Source: Dongia_A sp035695765 (lineage in GTDB: Bacteria; Pseudomonadota; Alphaproteobacteria; Dongiales; Dongiaceae). Taken from it: a DNA stretch of 64,000 nt. The stretch lies in the NCBI GenBank assembly GCA_035695765.1, contig DASRRI010000134.1, positions 105,086 through 169,085 of the forward strand, read 5' to 3'. This document shows, piece by piece, positions 27,281 through 34,880 of this stretch. The notes under the pieces were generated by a model. The model did no database searches, was not told the DNA's origin, and saw only the letters and a program-made list of their open reading frames with translations. Numbering within the stretch: position 1 is the stretch's first letter; every line of letters starts with the position of its first letter. A program made the translations under genes and the position numbers.

Positions 27281-28170
27281 CGGCAGCAAGACAACTGGTC
27301 CGCATCGGTCTAGTCGGCTGCGGCAGGTTCGGCGCAAGTCATGCAAGGATTTGGGGCGATGTAGCGGATGCCTCACTGTGCGCGGTCTTTGATCCGATCG
27401 AAGACCGCGCCCGCGCGGTTGCGGCCGAAATAGGTGCCGTCAGCGCCAGCAGCCTCGATGACTTGTTGGCCGCCGTCGACGCAGTCGATGTGGTGACGCC
27501 GCCTTCTCATCATGCCGAGGTGGTCCGGCGCTGCCTGCAGGCAGGTCGCCATGTGCTTGCCGAAAAGCCGCTGGGCACCCGAGCGTCGGAAGCGCGCGAC
27601 CTGGCGACGCTGGCAGAGGCAAGGGACCAGATTCTGATGGTCGGCTATCTCGAACGCTTCCATCCAGGGATCGGCGCCGCCCTCGAGGCGTTGCCGAAGC
27701 CGCGACGGATCGAGACGCTGCGCATCAACCGCGCGCCGCCCGGCGACGTCGGCATCGGGATCGTTCACGACCTGATGAGTCACGATATCGAGCTGGCGAC
27801 GCGCTGGATCGGGACTCCAGTCGCGAAGATTACGGCAAACGCCCAGCGGAACGCCGCGGGGTTCATCGACGAGGTCGCTGCGGAGCTTCGCTTTGACGAT
27901 GGCCGGGTGGCATCATTGATCGCCTCATGGCGCGGCTCGATGCGGCGCCGGGAGATCGCTGCCTTCGCCGATGGCTGCCGGCAGCGCATCGATCTGCTCG
28001 ATCCGAGCCACCGCGTCGATCTGTTGCGCAACGAGCTCGCCAACTTTATCGCTGCCATCCACGGCCATTCCGCGCCGGCAGTCACCGCGGTCGACGCCGC
28101 TCGCACGCTCTCCGTCGCTCAGATGATCGTGGACGCCTTGCACGTGACGGAGGAGGCACAGTGCAACTGA
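27277..28170 (+). CDS. Gfo/Idh/MocA-family sugar-nucleotide dehydrogenase
   Basis: A 297-residue NAD(P)-dependent oxidoreductase. The Rossmann motif IGLVGCGRFGASHAR opens the protein, VVTPPSHHAEV follows (~70), and HVLAEKPLG (~92) carries the EKP catalytic Lys. HDLMSHDIEL (~165) supplies the second conserved His/Asp region. Partnered by overlap with the aminotransferase, it would oxidise a sugar-nucleotide carbon (C-3 in WlbA/GnnA) to the ketone used for transamination. The substrate is inferred from context. The ATG at 27277 overlaps the upstream stop by 4 nt, and its own 3-prime end overlaps the next gene by 10 nt. Confidence 0.82.
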   Translation: MTAARQLVRIGLVGCGRFGASHARIWGDVADASLCAVFDPIEDRARAVAAEIGAVSASSLDDLLAAVDAVDVVTPPSHHAEVVRRCLQAGRHVLAEKPLGTRASEARDLATLAEARDQILMVGYLERFHPGIGAALEALPKPRRIETLRINRAPPGDVGIGIVHDLMSHDIELATRWIGTPVAKITANAQRNAAGFIDEVAAELRFDDGRVASLIASWRGSMRRREIAAFADGCRQRIDLLDPSHRVDLLRNELANFIAAIHGHSAPAVTAVDAARTLSVAQMIVDALHVTEEAQCN

Positions 28171-29042
28171 CGGATCTCTGCGTCCGGGGCGGCTGGGATC
28201 TTCGGCGTGACGCGGAGGTGCGCTCCTTCGGCTTTATCGAAACGGCGGTCGATGGCCGGCTGGTTTTCGTGGGGGACGCGCAGAACCTCGATCGTATCCG
28301 GTCGGCGTCGGGAATATCGGCGATCCTGACCACGCCCGCCCTCGCGCAAGCGGCTGAGAAGGCGGTTCCGGCGGCAATCGGGCTGGCGGCCGTTGAAGAT
28401 GCCAAGCTCGCCTTTGTCCGCCTGCACAACGAGCTGGCCGCGACCGATTTCTACGGGACGCCGATCGAAACGCAGATCGATCCCTGTGCCAGCGTCCATC
28501 CGGCGGCCCATGTCGATCCCGCCGGCGTTATCATCGGCCCCAGCTGCCGCATCGGCCCTCGGGCCGTGATTCTATCCGGAACGACGCTGATCGAAGAAGT
28601 CTTGGTGATGCCCGGTGCTGTTCTGGGGGGAGAAGGCTTTCAAGTCATCCGCACGCAGACTTTCGTCGACGTCACTCATGTCGGCCGCCTCATCGTCGGC
28701 CCGCGGACAGTCATCATGGCGAACGCGGTGCTGGCTCGGGCGGTCTTTCCGACCGCGACCAGCATCGGCGCTGACTGCCGGATCGGGAATTGCGCCTTTG
28801 TGTCTCATGGTTGTCAGATCGGTAGCCGATGCCTGATCGGGCATGGGGCGATCATCGCCGGCGGTTGTGTCATCGAGGATGAGTCCGTGCTTGGACCGGG
28901 GACGGTGTGCATTGATCGCCTGACGATCGGACGCGGCGCGGCGGTCAGCGCGGGCGCCACCGTCGCTCGCGACGTGCCCGCCGGCATGCGGGTCAGCACG
29001 CCGTTCGCGCGGCGGCATCTTGGGTCGGCATTGGACGAGTAA
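28161..29042 (+). CDS. LpxD-like N-acyltransferase (left-handed beta-helix)
   Basis: A 293-residue protein. The N-terminal ~105 residues resemble the LpxD uridine-binding domain (AILTT..., then AAVEDAKLAFVRLHNELAA). The rest is a left-handed beta-helix of hexapeptide repeats (VIIGPSCRIGPRAVI, CRIGNCAFVSHGCQIGSR), with the putative catalytic His in FVSHGCQIG. It is shorter than E. coli LpxD (341), lacking the C-terminal helix. The GTG at 28161 has AGGAGG a few bases upstream and overlaps the dehydrogenase. Given a dehydrogenase and aminotransferase before it, it probably acylates the new amino group of a nucleotide sugar; a true lipid A role is possible but not shown. Confidence 0.78.
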   Translation: MQLTDLCVRGGWDLRRDAEVRSFGFIETAVDGRLVFVGDAQNLDRIRSASGISAILTTPALAQAAEKAVPAAIGLAAVEDAKLAFVRLHNELAATDFYGTPIETQIDPCASVHPAAHVDPAGVIIGPSCRIGPRAVILSGTTLIEEVLVMPGAVLGGEGFQVIRTQTFVDVTHVGRLIVGPRTVIMANAVLARAVFPTATSIGADCRIGNCAFVSHGCQIGSRCLIGHGAIIAGGCVIEDESVLGPGTVCIDRLTIGRGAAVSAGATVARDVPAGMRVSTPFARRHLGSALDE

Positions 29043-29053
29043 CCCTGTGTGGA

Positions 29054-29959
29054 TTAAGCTTGATAGCCAAGCTCCCCAAGTAGCGATCCAGCGATTTTCC
29101 AAAAGGCGGCTTGTTCCTCGGGTGTCAGTTCCACTCGCCAGACGCCAATGCGCGACGGGTCGGCTGGAACTGCGGTGCGCCATTGCTGTGCCCGGCGCCG
29201 CTCCGCAGTTAGAACGAAAGCGCCGTCATTGAGCACCCGCCCCTGATGTTCCGCCAGCAGGTGCTCGGCGACGTCCTGATGCCGTAACATCGCTGGTTCA
29301 AAGGGCAGGTCGAGGAAATCGCAAATGCGTGAAAGCTCGGCCTCGGTGTTGACCACCAGATTTTCGAACCGCACTTCGATATAGTGGCGCACCGACCGGC
29401 CGAGACCGCGGCAGGTCGCAACATTGTCGCGCCAATAGGTGGCGAGGGCGTCGATGTTCCGGCCTGGCGCGAACCACAGCTCGCGCAGGGATAGCGAGCA
29501 ATCGCGGCCGTCGCGGATGATGTGCACGAAGGCGGCCTCCGGGAGCAAGCGCTCGATCGCGTCCATGGCTTGACCATATAGCGGCGTCTTGTCTCCAACG
29601 CGCCGCTTGCCATGCCGCTGTGCGTACAGGCGGTAGAAGCAGCGGATGCCGTCGGCGACACTGAATGGCTGCAACTCGGCCAGAGCCGCGCCTAGCGTCG
29701 CCTCGTCGAGGCCGAAATCCGGCCAAGTCGGCGCTGCGGGTGGGAAGTGCGTGATCAGGTGCAACAACTCGTCCGCCCGCAAATCTTCCAGGTTTGGATG
29801 GGTTGCAAGGTGCGCGACAAATCCCGTTTCGGGCGGGATGGCAAGGAGCGAGCTGCTCGACAGCATCATTCGTAGCAGGGTCGTGCCCGATCTGGGCGAC
29901 CCGACGATAAACGGCATCAACGGTGATTCAGCTGGCAACGTCCCTCGCGCGCCCGGCAA
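29054..29959 (-). CDS. PAPS-dependent sulfotransferase family protein
   Basis: A 301-residue sulfotransferase. FIVGSPRSGTTLLRMML (~17-33) is the 5-prime-phosphosulfate loop and VHIIRDGRDCSLS (~145) the 3-prime-phosphate site, both needed to bind PAPS. The C-terminal part contains RFENLVVN and ELSRICDFLDLPFE, typical of Stf0/sulfotransfer_3-type proteins. The acceptor is unknown; carbohydrate, lipid or peptide are all possible. The frame starts at a TTG directly after the ATP-grasp stop codon; an ATG at 29917 is the alternative and lacks a ribosome-binding site. It converges on the acyltransferase gene with 11 nt between stops. Confidence 0.75.
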   Translation of the reverse strand: MPGARGTLPAESPLMPFIVGSPRSGTTLLRMMLSSSSLLAIPPETGFVAHLATHPNLEDLRADELLHLITHFPPAAPTWPDFGLDEATLGAALAELQPFSVADGIRCFYRLYAQRHGKRRVGDKTPLYGQAMDAIERLLPEAAFVHIIRDGRDCSLSLRELWFAPGRNIDALATYWRDNVATCRGLGRSVRHYIEVRFENLVVNTEAELSRICDFLDLPFEPAMLRHQDVAEHLLAEHQGRVLNDGAFVLTAERRRAQQWRTAVPADPSRIGVWRVELTPEEQAAFWKIAGSLLGELGYQA

Positions 29960-31414
29960 TCAGAACATCTTTCCCCACCACGCCTGCGGCGGCACTGGTG
30001 GCGCATCGGGCGCGGGCGCGATGCCGTGAAATTGGGCCTTGAGGCCGGCGTTCCACAGCTTGGCGCGGTCGATCAGCTTGCGGTCGTCGGTCTGGAAGCG
30101 GCCATGCGTCACCAGGATGCCGAGATCGGCGCCGTAATAGCGATATTGGCCGGCACCATAGACACGCAGATAGAACGCTTCTTTCTCGTCGCCCACGCTG
30201 GTGAATTGCGCGGCGCGGCGCACGAAGCTGACATTGCCGTCCTGATTCATGCGCCAGATGCCCGACGGCGGCGCCTTGGTGATCAGTTCCACCTTGTCCT
30301 CTGTCTGCTTGAGGATCAGCTGGCACCACGGCGCATAATCGGTCCAGCGCGCCTGCACCTTCTCGAGATCGACCTCCCAGTCGACATCGAGGAATTCGAG
30401 CAGGTGGAACAGGAAGAGCGGACATCCGCCGTAGGTCGTGGTGATGAGATTGGTCGGCGGCGACGCGCCGCTGATACGCGGATTGAGCTCGCCCAGATAG
30501 ACTTCGTGATCGTCGGTATCGACCAGGAAGTCGCAGCAGAATACGCCCTTATAGCCCTCCTGCCACAGCCGGTCGCCGAGCTTGCGCGCCATCTCCCGCA
30601 CCTTGTCCTGCACGTGTCTCGGCAGGATGTCTGGCGTGATGTCGTTGCCGCACCAGCCGCCCTTGTAGGGCGTCACTTCGGCAAAGCCGGTGATGTCGGT
30701 CATCACGGGACCGACCAAGGTGCCGTGGCGCGTCGCACAGCCTTCGACGGTCCCGGGCAGGTGATTGATGCGCTTCATCACCTTCAAGTCTTCGCCCTTC
30801 ATCTTGACCGCGAACTTGTCCCAATCCTCGCGCGTCTTGATGAAAAAGGTCGTCCGGCCCGAATCGCCGTATGGCGTCTGCACCACAAGGTCACGGCCGA
30901 GCTTCGCCTTCTCGGCCAACGTCATGAGCTCTTCGAACGAGTCCGCGCGGCCCATGCAATTGGGCGCGCTGGCAACGCCCGCCTCGTTGCCGAGGCGCGT
31001 GGTGACGATCTTGGAATCGATATGCACGCGCAGCTTCGCTGGCGGCAGCGCCATCTCGAGGCCGAGCTCCGAGACCAGCCTTTCCGATTCCTCGTCGAAC
31101 ATGATGAACATGACCTTGCCGGCCTTGCCACGCTTGCGGATGTGGTCGACCACTTCCTTGTGGCTGAGGAGATAATTGCCGACCTCCTCCATGGAGCGGA
31201 ACTCGCGCGGCCCGGTCTCCTGCGGCGTGAAGCACCGCGGGTGATAGCCGTCGAACGAGTCGAAATAGGTGATGTATTCCAGCCCGCCGACCCACTGATC
31301 GAGGCCGAGCAGGTTGAATGGAACGGGCGTCACGAAATAGATCGGCGTGCGGTTGGCGCTGAGGAATGAGAATATATCCGTCAGGCTGCGCAGCTTCGGC
31401 TTGTCGGACGCCAT
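29960..31414 (-). CDS. ATP-grasp family protein of unknown substrate
   Basis: A 484-residue protein with an ATP-grasp fold in the middle: a VVQTPYGDSGRTTFFI nucleotide-binding loop (~197), KVMKRINHLPGT (~230), a GVFCCDFLVD strand (~300) and the metal-binding GELNPRISGASPP (~315). These resemble carboxylase/ligase ATP-grasp enzymes that activate a carboxylate by phosphorylation. The N-terminal ~110 residues (PIYFVTPVPFNLLGLDQW) and the C terminus are not recognised. GGGGAC precedes the ATG. The sulfotransferase begins at the base after its stop, so the two are an operon. Product unknown; a ligation step coupled to sulfation is the simplest inference. Confidence 0.7.
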   Translation of the reverse strand: MASDKPKLRSLTDIFSFLSANRTPIYFVTPVPFNLLGLDQWVGGLEYITYFDSFDGYHPRCFTPQETGPREFRSMEEVGNYLLSHKEVVDHIRKRGKAGKVMFIMFDEESERLVSELGLEMALPPAKLRVHIDSKIVTTRLGNEAGVASAPNCMGRADSFEELMTLAEKAKLGRDLVVQTPYGDSGRTTFFIKTREDWDKFAVKMKGEDLKVMKRINHLPGTVEGCATRHGTLVGPVMTDITGFAEVTPYKGGWCGNDITPDILPRHVQDKVREMARKLGDRLWQEGYKGVFCCDFLVDTDDHEVYLGELNPRISGASPPTNLITTTYGGCPLFLFHLLEFLDVDWEVDLEKVQARWTDYAPWCQLILKQTEDKVELITKAPPSGIWRMNQDGNVSFVRRAAQFTSVGDEKEAFYLRVYGAGQYRYYGADLGILVTHGRFQTDDRKLIDRAKLWNAGLKAQFHGIAPAPDAPPVPPQAWWGKMF

Positions 31415-31517
31415 GAAGTCCCCCTATGCCTTGACCCTGTGCAGGTCCCGTCTGGCGCGGAACTCTGAGGCCAAAGCCTAGGCCAGCTTGCGGCCGGGGG
31501 ACAAGGGATTCCGAGAC

Positions 31518-31829
31518 CTAGTCATTCTTTTGGGCCTTGATGACTTGGCGTGTCAAATCGCGTCGGCCATGAACCACGGTAAGAACGATGACGCGTGAAC
31601 CCGCTTCGATCTGATAGATAATGCGGTAACCTTGAACGATCAGCTCTCGCACGTTTTCTGAAGGCATCTCCGGCACTTGCCGCCCGCTTTCAGGAAAGTC
31701 GACAAGCCGCTCCGCCGCGTCTAACAGACGCTCAATGAATGCTGCCGCGTAATGAGCGGAATCTCTTGATATGTAGGCGTGCAGGCTGCGCAGGTCTTCG
31801 ACAGCAGGGGCGGACCATTCAAGCTTCAT
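31518..31829 (-). CDS. ParE/RelE-family toxin
   Basis: A 103-residue protein with the ParE/RelE layout: KLEWSAPAVEDLRSLHAYI at the start, RLVDFPESGRQVPE in the middle, and the C-terminal strand pair GYRIIYQIEAGSRVIVLTVVHGRRDL. ParE toxins act on DNA gyrase and RelE toxins cut ribosomal mRNA; sequence here favours the ParE side but does not prove the target. The ATG at 31829 lies inside the antitoxin end (11-nt overlap), the usual antitoxin-first order. Confidence 0.8.
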   Translation of the reverse strand: MKLEWSAPAVEDLRSLHAYISRDSAHYAAAFIERLLDAAERLVDFPESGRQVPEMPSENVRELIVQGYRIIYQIEAGSRVIVLTVVHGRRDLTRQVIKAQKND

Positions 31830-32004
31830 CACCCAACAGCCCGCGTCGGACCTCGGCGTGAGAGACTGTACGGCCTTCAGCGGCCGCCTGCTGGCCGCGC
31901 TCGATCTTCTGTTTCACGTACAGCTCATACATGATGTCGTCCCAGCCAGCGTCGTCCGGCAGGCGATCCAGGAGCTGTTGAGCGGACTTCTTTGCGGAAG
32001 CCAT
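31819..32004 (-). CDS. Antitoxin of the ParE-like module
   Basis: A 61-residue protein matching small ParD/RelB-like antitoxins: a lysine-rich start, DDAGWDDIMYELYVKQKIERG (wall of charged helix), and the C-terminal GRTVSHAEVRRGLL typical of these modules. GAGGA precedes the ATG. It would bind the toxin and autoregulate the promoter upstream of 32004. No palindrome was confirmed there. Confidence 0.75.
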   Translation of the reverse strand: MASAKKSAQQLLDRLPDDAGWDDIMYELYVKQKIERGQQAAAEGRTVSHAEVRRGLLGDEA

Positions 32005-32067
32005 TGGCGTCCTCAGATGCGAAGCACTAGTCGATGATCCCCCCGATCTGGGTTGGGATCAAGCCCT

Positions 32068-33018
32068 TTACGCCACGCTCTTGAACGCCTCCATCCCGGC
32101 TACCAGCGTGGCTCGCGTGCCCGGTTCCATCGCGGAGTGGCCGGCATCGGGGATGATGGTGTAGCGCGCCTGCGGCCAGGCGCGGGAGAGGTCATCGGCG
32201 CTGCGCACCGGGCAGACCAGATCGTAGCGGCCCTGCACGATGAAGGTCGGGATGTTCCGGATGCGGTCGATGTTATCGAGCAGGAAATTCTCCGGCAGGA
32301 AGATGCTGTTGCGGAAGTAGTGCGCTTCCATGCGCGCGAGGCCGAGGGCGAGCACGTCGGCGGAGAAGGCGCGCACCGTTTCGGGACTCGGCAGCAAGGT
32401 AGAGCAGGCGCCCTCATAGACGCTCCAGGCGCGCGCTGCCGGCTGGTGGACCTTGGGATCTGGATTGGACAGGCGCGACCAGTAGGCTTCCAGGATGTTG
32501 CCGCGCTCTGATTCCGGCAGATGGCCGGCAAAGGCGCGCCACGCTTCCGGTGCGAACTCCCTGAGGCCATAGAGGAACCAATCGATCTCCGACTTGCGGC
32601 ACAGGAAGATGCCGCGCAGCGCGAGGCCGCGCACGCGATCCGGATGATACTCGGCATAAGCCAGCGCAAGGGTCGAGCCCCAGGAGCCGCCGAACACGAA
32701 CCAGCGATCGATGCCGAGATGCGTGCGCAGCCGTTCCATGTCTTCGATCAGGTGCGGCGTCGTGTTGTCCTTGATCTCGCCCAGCGGGTGGGAGCGGCCG
32801 CTGCCGCGCTGATCGAAGATCACGATCCGATAGAAGGCCGGGTCGAAGAACCGCCGGTGGGTCGCATTGGCGCCCGCGCCGGGACCGCCATGCAGGAACA
32901 CCACAGGCACGCCCTTGGGGTTGCCGCATTGCTCGTAATACATCCGGTGGGGGGCAGATAAGGCCAGGAAGCCGGTGTCGTAGGGCTCGATTTCTGGGAA
33001 CAGGTCCTTGGCAGCCAT
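32068..33018 (-). CDS. pip: Proline iminopeptidase (S33 alpha/beta hydrolase)
   Basis: A 316-residue S33 peptidase that removes N-terminal proline from peptides in the cytoplasm. HGGPGAG (~44) forms the oxyanion loop, FDQRGSGRS (~70) is typical of the family, the nucleophile is Ser in FGGSWGSTLALAYAE (~109), Asp is in QGRYDLVCP (~266) and His in DAGHSAMEPG (~294). Length matches the ~310-residue family. It stands alone, divergent from the M48 protease with a 217-nt gap between starts. Confidence 0.92.
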   Translation of the reverse strand: MAAKDLFPEIEPYDTGFLALSAPHRMYYEQCGNPKGVPVVFLHGGPGAGANATHRRFFDPAFYRIVIFDQRGSGRSHPLGEIKDNTTPHLIEDMERLRTHLGIDRWFVFGGSWGSTLALAYAEYHPDRVRGLALRGIFLCRKSEIDWFLYGLREFAPEAWRAFAGHLPESERGNILEAYWSRLSNPDPKVHQPAARAWSVYEGACSTLLPSPETVRAFSADVLALGLARMEAHYFRNSIFLPENFLLDNIDRIRNIPTFIVQGRYDLVCPVRSADDLSRAWPQARYTIIPDAGHSAMEPGTRATLVAGMEAFKSVA

Positions 33019-33235
33019 TGAGCTCAGGGTCCGATCTGAAAGGTACTCAGAGGGTTGTAAGTGGCTGGTCCGCTTCCCTCAACCCCAAATCCGCCGGCCG
33101 ACTGATCCTGCGGGGCCGATCTTGCGTCACGACTTTTTGAGGCGCGCGCCGTGCGGAGGCCTTGGTTCGGGAACCGGCGGGACGATAGACTCATTGCTCG
33201 AACAGCGTGCTGGGACTTGCAGGGAGTTCATCGTC

Positions 33236-34747
33236 ATGACCAGAACCAGCAATATGCACACATGGCGTCATTTTGCCCTGCTCGCGGCTGCCCTCGGCGC
33301 CCTTACCAGCGGCTGTTCGACCGCGACCAGCCCGGCCACGGGGCGCACGTTCTCGACGCCCATCTCCACGCAGCAGGAGACGAGCCTCGGAAGGGAGGAG
33401 CATCCCAAGATCCTGGAGGAGTTCGGCGGCGAATATAAGGAGAAGCCGGACCTGACCGCCTATGTGAAGTCGGTCGGGCAGTTCATCGCCGCCACCGCCG
33501 AGCGCAAGGATGTCACCTATACCTTCACCGTCCTCAATACGCCCGACGTCAATGCCTTCGCCGTGCCCGGCGGCTACATCTACACCACGCGCGGCCTGCT
33601 CGCGCTTGCCAACAACGAGGCGGAGCTCGCCGGAGTCCTTGGCCACGAGGCGGGCCACATCAATGCGCGCCACACGGCGGAGCGGGCGGGCCAGGCACAG
33701 CAGACGCAGTTTGGCGTCCTCGGCGCGACCTTGCTGGGCGCGATCCTCGGCGGCCAGACCGGCGGAGAATTGCTCGGCGGGGTCGCGTCGCAATATGGTC
33801 AGGTGCGGCTCGCCGGCTATTCCCAGGAGCAGGAGTTCGAGGCTGATTCGCTCGGCGTGCGCTATATGAAGCGCGCGACCTATGATCCGCAGGCGATGGC
33901 GAGCTTCCTCGGCGAGCTGCGTGCGCAGACCCAGCTGGAAGCGAAGCTGGCCGGCAAGGATCCCAACGTCGTCGATGACCAGAACATGATGGCTTCGCAT
34001 CCGCGCACCGTCGACCGCGTGGAGCGCGCGATCCAGGAAGCCGGTGGCTCGGTGCCGAATGCGATGACTGAGCGCGACATCTATCTCAAGAAGATCGATG
34101 GCATCGTTTTCGGCGATGATCCGGCGCAGGGCGTGATCGCCGGGACCAAGTTCGTGCATCCGCCGCTGCGCTTCGCCTTCGAAGTGCCGAGCGGCTACAA
34201 GCTGGTCAATCTGCCCGACGTCGTGGCGATCAAGGGACCGAAAGGCACGCTCGGCAACCTCACGCTTGCCGATCCACAGCCTTCAGGAAGTCTCACGGCC
34301 GCGCTGCAGAACTACGATCCGAAGGGCAATATCGTCTTCGACAATGTCGAGAGCCTCACCATCAACGGCATGGAGGCCGCCACCGGCCTTGCCCGCGTCA
34401 ACACAAAATCAGGCAAAGCCAATTATCGCAGCGTGTTCATCCGCCACCCCAGCGGCAAGGTCTACGAATTCGTGTTTCTCTCGCTCGCCGACGTTGGCGC
34501 GCGCTATGACAGCGACTTCCAGAAGATCGCCAACAGCTTCCGCCAGATCGACGCCAGCGAAGCGGCGCAATACAACAAACCGCAGCGCATCCACATCGTG
34601 ACGGTCAAGGCCGGCGATACGGTCCAGTCCCTTTCCAGCCGGATGGTGGTGGCCGATGATAAGGAAGGCTGGTTCCGCGTCCTCAACGGCCTCAATGGCG
34701 GCCAGCAGGTGCAGCCGGGACAGCTGGTGAAGATCGTCACGTATTAG
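33236..34747 (+). CDS. M48-family metalloprotease lipoprotein with LysM-like C terminus
   Basis: A 503-residue exported protease. The N terminus is a lipoprotein signal ending in LTSGC (Cys27). The zinc motif HEAGH lies at ~138-142, with the third ligand Glu in QEFEADSLGVRY (~200). Residues ~120-270 are the M48B/BepA-like peptidase. The last ~50 residues (IVTVKAGDTVQSLSSRM) resemble a LysM or SH3-like wall-binding module. BepA/LoiP relatives act on outer-membrane protein assembly and quality control. The ATG at 33236 gives the complete lipobox; a second ATG at 33254 is possible. Confidence 0.87.
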   Translation: MTRTSNMHTWRHFALLAAALGALTSGCSTATSPATGRTFSTPISTQQETSLGREEHPKILEEFGGEYKEKPDLTAYVKSVGQFIAATAERKDVTYTFTVLNTPDVNAFAVPGGYIYTTRGLLALANNEAELAGVLGHEAGHINARHTAERAGQAQQTQFGVLGATLLGAILGGQTGGELLGGVASQYGQVRLAGYSQEQEFEADSLGVRYMKRATYDPQAMASFLGELRAQTQLEAKLAGKDPNVVDDQNMMASHPRTVDRVERAIQEAGGSVPNAMTERDIYLKKIDGIVFGDDPAQGVIAGTKFVHPPLRFAFEVPSGYKLVNLPDVVAIKGPKGTLGNLTLADPQPSGSLTAALQNYDPKGNIVFDNVESLTINGMEAATGLARVNTKSGKANYRSVFIRHPSGKVYEFVFLSLADVGARYDSDFQKIANSFRQIDASEAAQYNKPQRIHIVTVKAGDTVQSLSSRMVVADDKEGWFRVLNGLNGGQQVQPGQLVKIVTY

Positions 34748-34775
34748 AGAACGAGCCTGCGTACCTGCGTCTTCT

Positions 34776-34810
34776 CTCTCGTCGTCCGGCGTCGGGCCGG
34801 ATGACGAGAG
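34776..34810. repeat. Inverted repeat after the M48 gene
   Basis: CTCTCGTC (34776-34783) pairs with GACGAGAG (34803-34810), with the inner arms GTCCGGC and GGCCGGAT also partly complementary, giving a ~15-bp hairpin with a small loop. There is no T tract on either side, so it is more like a palindromic intergenic element or a Rho-assisted 3-prime end than an intrinsic terminator. It sits between two plus-strand genes, and a GAGGAGG run follows at once. Confidence 0.6.
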
Positions 34811-34880
34811 GAGGAGGTTGTCCGCCGACAGAGTATGCTACAAGCAGCTTGAAGGCATTCACGCGCGTGCATTATTGCCC

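Noticed and set aside
24960..31414. Full biosynthetic gene cluster for a secondary metabolite
   Set aside because: No core synthase, carrier protein or precursor peptide seen; sugar modification plus a separate sulfotransferase/ATP-grasp pair is the more careful reading.
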